A stretch of DNA of 9,125 nucleotides from Actinomycetales bacterium. Lineage in GTDB: Bacteria; Actinomycetota; Actinomycetes; S36-B12. Below the pieces are notes generated by a model. The model made no database searches, was not told where the DNA came from, and saw only the letters and a list, made by a program, of their open reading frames with translations. The stretch covers positions 1 through 9,125 of the forward strand of contig JAFIHP010000249.1 in NCBI GenBank assembly GCA_017849335.1, written 5' to 3'. This document shows, in pieces, positions 5,565 through 9,125 of this stretch; position 1 is the stretch's first letter, and each line of letters starts with the position of its first letter. A program made the translations under genes and the position numbers.

Positions 5565-6859
5565 GCACGACCCAGACCACCGACGTCGACGTCAGCGCTG
5601 CGGGCGACTCCGCGGGCGTCGGGCAGGCGTTCCGCGACTACGTGAACCGGGTCAAGGGTGGCGATGTCGGGTCGCTCCCGGCGATCCTCGGCCTGGTCGC
5701 GCTGATCATCTTGTTCTCGATCCTCCAGCGCGACGTCTTCCTCACCATCTTGAACTTCGCGAACCTCATCAACCAGGGCACCGCGATCATCGTGCTGGCC
5801 ATGGGCCTGGTGTTCGTCCTGCTGCTCGGGGAGATCGACCTGTCGGCCGGCTTCGCCGCCGGCACCGCGGCGGCGATCCTCGCGGTCGCGCTGACGTCCT
5901 GGGGCTGGGCCTGGCCGATCGCCCTCGCGGCGGCCCTGCTGACCGGAACGGTGATCGGCCTGATCATCGGCCTGCTCGTCGCCCGCCTCGGCATCCCCTC
6001 GTTCGTCGTGACCCTGGCGATGTTCCTCGCGCTGCAGGGCGTGATGCTCCTGATCATCGGCGACGGCGGCACGATCGGCATCCAGAGCGACGTGATCCTG
6101 GCGGTCATGAACAAGAACATGCCGATCTGGGCGGGCTGGCTGCTGTGGGCCGTCGTCAGTGCGGGCTATGCGCTCGTGACGTGGCGCGCGATCGCCGGTC
6201 GGCGGAAGGCGGGTCTGCGGTCGACCGCGACGTCCGTGTGGGCGTTCAAGGTGATCGCCCTCACCGTCCTGGCGGGTGTCGGCGTCTGGCTGCTGAGCCA
6301 GGAGCGGCAGATCCTCAACAACGGCAAGACGTCCTGCCCGGTCGACGGAGAAGCGCCGATCGGCTGCATCCCGGTCATCCGGGGCGTGCCGTGGGCGGTC
6401 CTGGTGATCATCGTGCTGCTCGTCTTCCTGACGTTCGTGCTCAGCCGGACGTCGTTCGGCCGCCACATCTACGCGGTCGGCGGGAACTCCGAGGCGGCGC
6501 GGCGCGCGGGCATCAGCGTCAAGGGGATCAAGACGTACTGCTTCATGATCTGCTCGACGCTCGCGGCCGTGGCCGGCGTGCTGATCGCCTCGCGCGACAA
6601 CTCGGTGTCGCCGACGACCGGTGGCGCGCAGACCCTGCTGTTCGCCGTGGGTGCGGCCGTCATCGGCGGCACGAGCCTGTTCGGCGGACGGGGCCGGATC
6701 GCCGACGCCGTCATCGGCGGCCTCGTCATCGCGGTGATCGCGAACGGTCTTCCGCTCGTCACCCAGCAGTCGGGGATCCAGTTCGTCGTCACCGGCCTGG
6801 TCCTGCTCGTCGCCGCGAGCGTGGACGCGCTCTCCCGTAAGCGCTCGACCACCGGCTAA
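5561..6859 (+). CDS. xylH: Xylose ABC transporter permease
   Basis: The 432-residue membrane protein forms the transport channel (BPD_transp_2 family, as RbsC and E. coli XylH). After an approximately 38-residue polar N-terminus, about ten to twelve hydrophobic segments run to residue 420. Family marks are LLGEIDLSAG (88-97), the cytoplasmic coupling stretch GRHIYAVGGNSEAARRAGI (300-318) and IGGTSLFGGRGR (368-379). It is longer than RbsC (321) and E. coli XylH (393). Part of the extra length is an insert with a basic cytoplasmic stretch (209-220) and an outside loop (246-272) holding Cys259 and Cys269. The start ATG 5561 has GGGAGG at 5549-5554 and overlaps the xylG stop. The open frame extends upstream inside xylG, but those residues are Arg/Pro-rich and not part of the family. 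Confidence 0.94.
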   Translation: MSTTQTTDVDVSAAGDSAGVGQAFRDYVNRVKGGDVGSLPAILGLVALIILFSILQRDVFLTILNFANLINQGTAIIVLAMGLVFVLLLGEIDLSAGFAAGTAAAILAVALTSWGWAWPIALAAALLTGTVIGLIIGLLVARLGIPSFVVTLAMFLALQGVMLLIIGDGGTIGIQSDVILAVMNKNMPIWAGWLLWAVVSAGYALVTWRAIAGRRKAGLRSTATSVWAFKVIALTVLAGVGVWLLSQERQILNNGKTSCPVDGEAPIGCIPVIRGVPWAVLVIIVLLVFLTFVLSRTSFGRHIYAVGGNSEAARRAGISVKGIKTYCFMICSTLAAVAGVLIASRDNSVSPTTGGAQTLLFAVGAAVIGGTSLFGGRGRIADAVIGGLVIAVIANGLPLVTQQSGIQFVVTGLVLLVAASVDALSRKRSTTG

Positions 6860-6873
6860 GGTCGTAGACCGTC

Positions 6874-8085
6874 ATGGCCAGTCGTAGCGCAGCGACCCTG
6901 GACGACCTCCGACGGCACAACCGGGTGCGCCTGCTGCGCCGCCTACACGAAGGCGGCGCAGCCACGCGGTCGGACCTCGTCGCCTTCACCGGCCTCAACC
7001 GGAGCACGGTCGGCGCGGTGGTGACCGAGCTCGCCGATGTCGGGCTCGTCACCGAGGTCGCCGGGACGGCGGGACAGGTCGGCCGGCCGAGCCTGCAGGT
7101 CCATCCGGTCGCCGAGTCTGCGGTCGTCGTCGCCCTGGAGCTGCGGGTGGAGCGGTCGATCGCGCTCCTGGTCGGGCTCGGCGGGACGGTCCTCGCCCGT
7201 CGCGAGCAACGTCACCGCAGGTCCGACTACGGCCCGGCCGCGGCCGTCCGCACCGTGCGATCGCTCATGCGGCATGTGCTGTCCCAGGGCCCGAAGGACG
7301 CCGCCTGGGTTGGCGTCGGGATCAGCGTGCCCGGCACCGTCGACCACGGCGACGGTCGCGTACGCCTGGCGCCGAACATGGGGTGGACGGACGTCCCGTT
7401 GGCAGACCTGGTCCGCGAGTCGATCCTGGAGGAGTACGGCTGGTCCCCGCCGGTCGTCGTCGGGAACGACGCCGACCTCGGAGCGATGGCCGAGCACGTG
7501 CGCGGCGGCGGCGCCCTCGACGAGAACCTGATCTACCTGTCGGGCGAGGTCGGCATCGGTGGCGGCATCATCATCGACGGGCGCCCGATGACCGGTGCCG
7601 GCGGCTACGGCGGCGAGGTCGGCCACATGGTCATCAACCCCGCGGGCACGCGGTGCCGGTGCGGTGCCGTCGGCTGCTGGGAGACCGAGATCGGACGAGA
7701 CGCCGTGGTCCGCGCCGCCGGGCTGAGCGACGACGCCGAGGTCGCGGACGTCGTCGCGGCGGTCGAGGCGGGGCGCCGCCGGGCGCGGACCGGGATCGAC
7801 CGCATCGGGTCGTGGCTCGGGCTCGGTATGGCCAACCTCGCGAATCTCTTCAACCCCCAGGTCATCGTCCTCGGCGGGCACCTTCGGCTCGTGTACCCGC
7901 TGGTCGAGGAAGTCGTCGAGCAGCGCATGCACGAGGCGTTGCCGGCGGTCCGCGAGCAGGTGCGCGTCGAGCTGCCCGCGTTCAGCGGGGACAGCACGCT
8001 CCTGGGGTCCGCCGAGGCGGCGTTCGCGGCCCTGCTGGACGATCCGATCGACGTGTTGGGCAGGTCCGGTCGTGCCATCGCGTGA
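6874..8085 (+). CDS. xylR: ROK-family transcriptional regulator, probable xylose repressor
   Basis: The 403-residue protein has an N-terminal winged helix-turn-helix (about 10-75, recognition helix near LNRSTVGAVVTELADVG, 41-57) and a ROK sugar-binding domain. GNDAD (197-201), GEVGH (247-251) and the zinc motif CRCGAVGCWE (261-270; Cys261, Cys263, Cys268 with His251) are intact. The phosphate loop of ROK kinases (DxGGT) is replaced by ELRVERS (89-95), so it should not be a kinase. It should repress the locus without xylose and release DNA when sugar binds, as known for XylR of this family. It starts 14 bases after xylH, with only a weak AAGG upstream, so expression may depend on the preceding genes and be autoregulated. 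The inducer is inferred from context; xylose or a xylo-oligosaccharide are options. Confidence 0.88.
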   Translation: MASRSAATLDDLRRHNRVRLLRRLHEGGAATRSDLVAFTGLNRSTVGAVVTELADVGLVTEVAGTAGQVGRPSLQVHPVAESAVVVALELRVERSIALLVGLGGTVLARREQRHRRSDYGPAAAVRTVRSLMRHVLSQGPKDAAWVGVGISVPGTVDHGDGRVRLAPNMGWTDVPLADLVRESILEEYGWSPPVVVGNDADLGAMAEHVRGGGALDENLIYLSGEVGIGGGIIIDGRPMTGAGGYGGEVGHMVINPAGTRCRCGAVGCWETEIGRDAVVRAAGLSDDAEVADVVAAVEAGRRRARTGIDRIGSWLGLGMANLANLFNPQVIVLGGHLRLVYPLVEEVVEQRMHEALPAVREQVRVELPAFSGDSTLLGSAEAAFAALLDDPIDVLGRSGRAIA

Positions 8086-8911
8086 CGTGTCCGCTGACCT
8101 GATCCGCCTCGCGGCCGGGTCGCACGAGATCCTCGTCGAACCGGCCCGCGGGCTGCGTGCGGTGTCCTGGTCGTACGAGGGACTGCAGGTGCTCGCCCAC
8201 CACGGAGACGACCCGGTCGAGTACGGGATGTACCCGATGGCGCCCTGGGCGGGCCGGGTCCGGGGGAACGTCGTCGACGGGCCGGACGGCCCGGTGTCGT
8301 TGCCGATCAGCTACGCCGAGTGGGCCCTGCACGGCACGGCACTCGCGGCCGCCATGACGGTCGTCGAACAGCGGGACGGGCACGTCCGGGCCACGGTTCC
8401 GACACCGGCCTGGTGGCCGTGGCCGTGCACGATCGAGGTGGCCTGGGAGCTGTCGGAGGACGAGGTCCAGACCGAGACCGCCGTTCACTCGCGGGTCGCC
8501 GGATGCCCGGCCGTCGTGGGCTGGCACCCGTGGTTCCGACGCGACCTGGGCACTGGCCGCCCGGTCGAGTGGTCCCTGGCTGCGGTCGAGCAGGCCGAGC
8601 GCGGCGAGGACCACCTGCCCACCGGGTCGCGGATCGCGTTCGACGCCGATGCGGGCCCGTTCGACGACGCGTTCGTCGTGCCGACCGGCCGGGCTGCGCT
8701 GGAGTGGCCCGGCGCCCTTCGGATCGACGTGGAGAGCAACGCGGACTGGTACGTCGTCTACGACGAGCAGCCGGCGACGGTCTGCTTCGAGCCGCAGAGC
8801 GGGCCGCCGGACGGGCTTCGTCCGGACTCGGTTCGCCCGGTGCAGCTGGCCGGACCCGGCGCCCCGGTCCGGCTGGTCAACCGATGGCGGCTGCGTCGCC
8901 TCGAAGACTGA
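8072..8911 (+). CDS. Aldose 1-epimerase family protein
   Basis: The 279-residue protein belongs to the galactose mutarotase-like fold and should interconvert alpha and beta anomers of an aldose. Expected active-site pieces are present: MAPWAGRVRG (56-65) with the sugar-contacting Arg62, LHG with His87, GWHPWF (150-155) with the likely acid His152, PFDDAF (196-201), and FEPQSGPPDG (239-248) with the likely base Glu240. XylA uses the alpha anomer of xylose, so a mutarotase in the xylose operon makes sense. The start overlaps the xylR stop by 14 bases. GTG 8072 is chosen because GGGCAGG (8058-8064) lies upstream; GTG 8087 is an alternative with no good ribosome site. The 3' end overlaps the opposite-strand gene. 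True substrate specificity cannot be read from sequence. Confidence 0.88.
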   Translation: MPSRDVSADLIRLAAGSHEILVEPARGLRAVSWSYEGLQVLAHHGDDPVEYGMYPMAPWAGRVRGNVVDGPDGPVSLPISYAEWALHGTALAAAMTVVEQRDGHVRATVPTPAWWPWPCTIEVAWELSEDEVQTETAVHSRVAGCPAVVGWHPWFRRDLGTGRPVEWSLAAVEQAERGEDHLPTGSRIAFDADAGPFDDAFVVPTGRAALEWPGALRIDVESNADWYVVYDEQPATVCFEPQSGPPDGLRPDSVRPVQLAGPGAPVRLVNRWRLRRLED

Positions 8912-9125
8912 CGATCACGCCGCGGACGGCCGACTCGCGAGCCGCGTCGAGCACGGCCGCCGTGGCGACCGCCTCGTCCGCGGTGGCCGGTGGCGGGCCG
9001 TCTCCCCGCATCGCCGCGGCCACCTGCGGGTAGAAGTCGTTCCAGCGTCCGCGCTCCAGCGGCGCGGTCTCCTCGACGACCGTCCCGTCGTCGAGGGCCC
9101 GTCGCAGGACCGCCTCGGTCCCCGC
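8877..9125 (-). CDS. Gfo/Idh/MocA-family oxidoreductase, C-terminal fragment
   Basis: Read on the minus strand from the window edge, 82 residues are visible before the stop (TGA, complement of 8877-8879). The stretch ERGRWNDFYPQVAAAMRGDG, then PPPATADEAVATAAVLDAA and RESAVRGVIVSL, fits the C-terminal part of NAD(P)-dependent sugar or polyol dehydrogenases: an FY-x-x-(V/I)-A helix, a Pro-rich segment, a dA...A..VldAA helix and S-x-x-x-G near the end. The Rossmann domain and active site lie outside the window, so the substrate is unknown. It converges on the epimerase gene and shares 35 bases with it, so it is a separate transcription unit. Confidence 0.8.
   Translation of the reverse strand, partial: AGTEAVLRRALDDGTVVEETAPLERGRWNDFYPQVAAAMRGDGPPPATADEAVATAAVLDAARESAVRGVIVSLRGDAAAIG

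Overview
The window comes from a very GC-rich bacterium. GC-ending codons, GTG starts, the family types (actinobacterial-style ROK regulator, short class I xylose isomerase) and the operon layout point to an actinomycete. A Micrococcales or Cellulomonas-like host is a guess; nothing here fixes the genus.

Layout. Bases 1-190 are the 3' tail of a sensor histidine kinase. A small stand-alone gene (275-532) follows, encoding an extremely acidic 85-residue repeat protein with no Lys, Arg or His, and ending in two GC-rich hairpins. The rest, up to 8911, is a D-xylose uptake and catabolism locus, all on the + strand: xylulokinase (xylB, 676-2055), a dense regulatory gap (2056-2226), xylose isomerase (xylA), xylose-binding lipoprotein (xylF), single-domain transport ATPase (xylG), permease (xylH), a ROK-family repressor (xylR) and an aldose 1-epimerase. 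The last 249 bases hold the C-terminal end of a Gfo/Idh/MocA-type oxidoreductase on the minus strand, which converges on and overlaps the epimerase gene.

How it works together. XylF on the outer face of the membrane should capture xylose, and XylH with two copies of XylG would import it. The epimerase would speed interconversion of anomers, XylA converts xylose to xylulose, and XylB phosphorylates it to xylulose 5-phosphate for the pentose phosphate pathway. The ROK protein is encoded in the transcription unit it probably represses. The best operator candidate is a set of TGTTG/CAACA inverted repeats upstream of xylA that cover a plausible -10 element. Hairpins before and after xylF suggest the binding-protein message is processed or stabilised apart from the transporter message.

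Assessment. The xylose locus is a known kind of system, and I see no mobile element, CRISPR array, tRNA or rRNA. The least explained items are the acidic repeat protein and the compound operator region. No gene-free stretch exceeds 300 bases; the longest is the xylB-xylA gap (171 bases).
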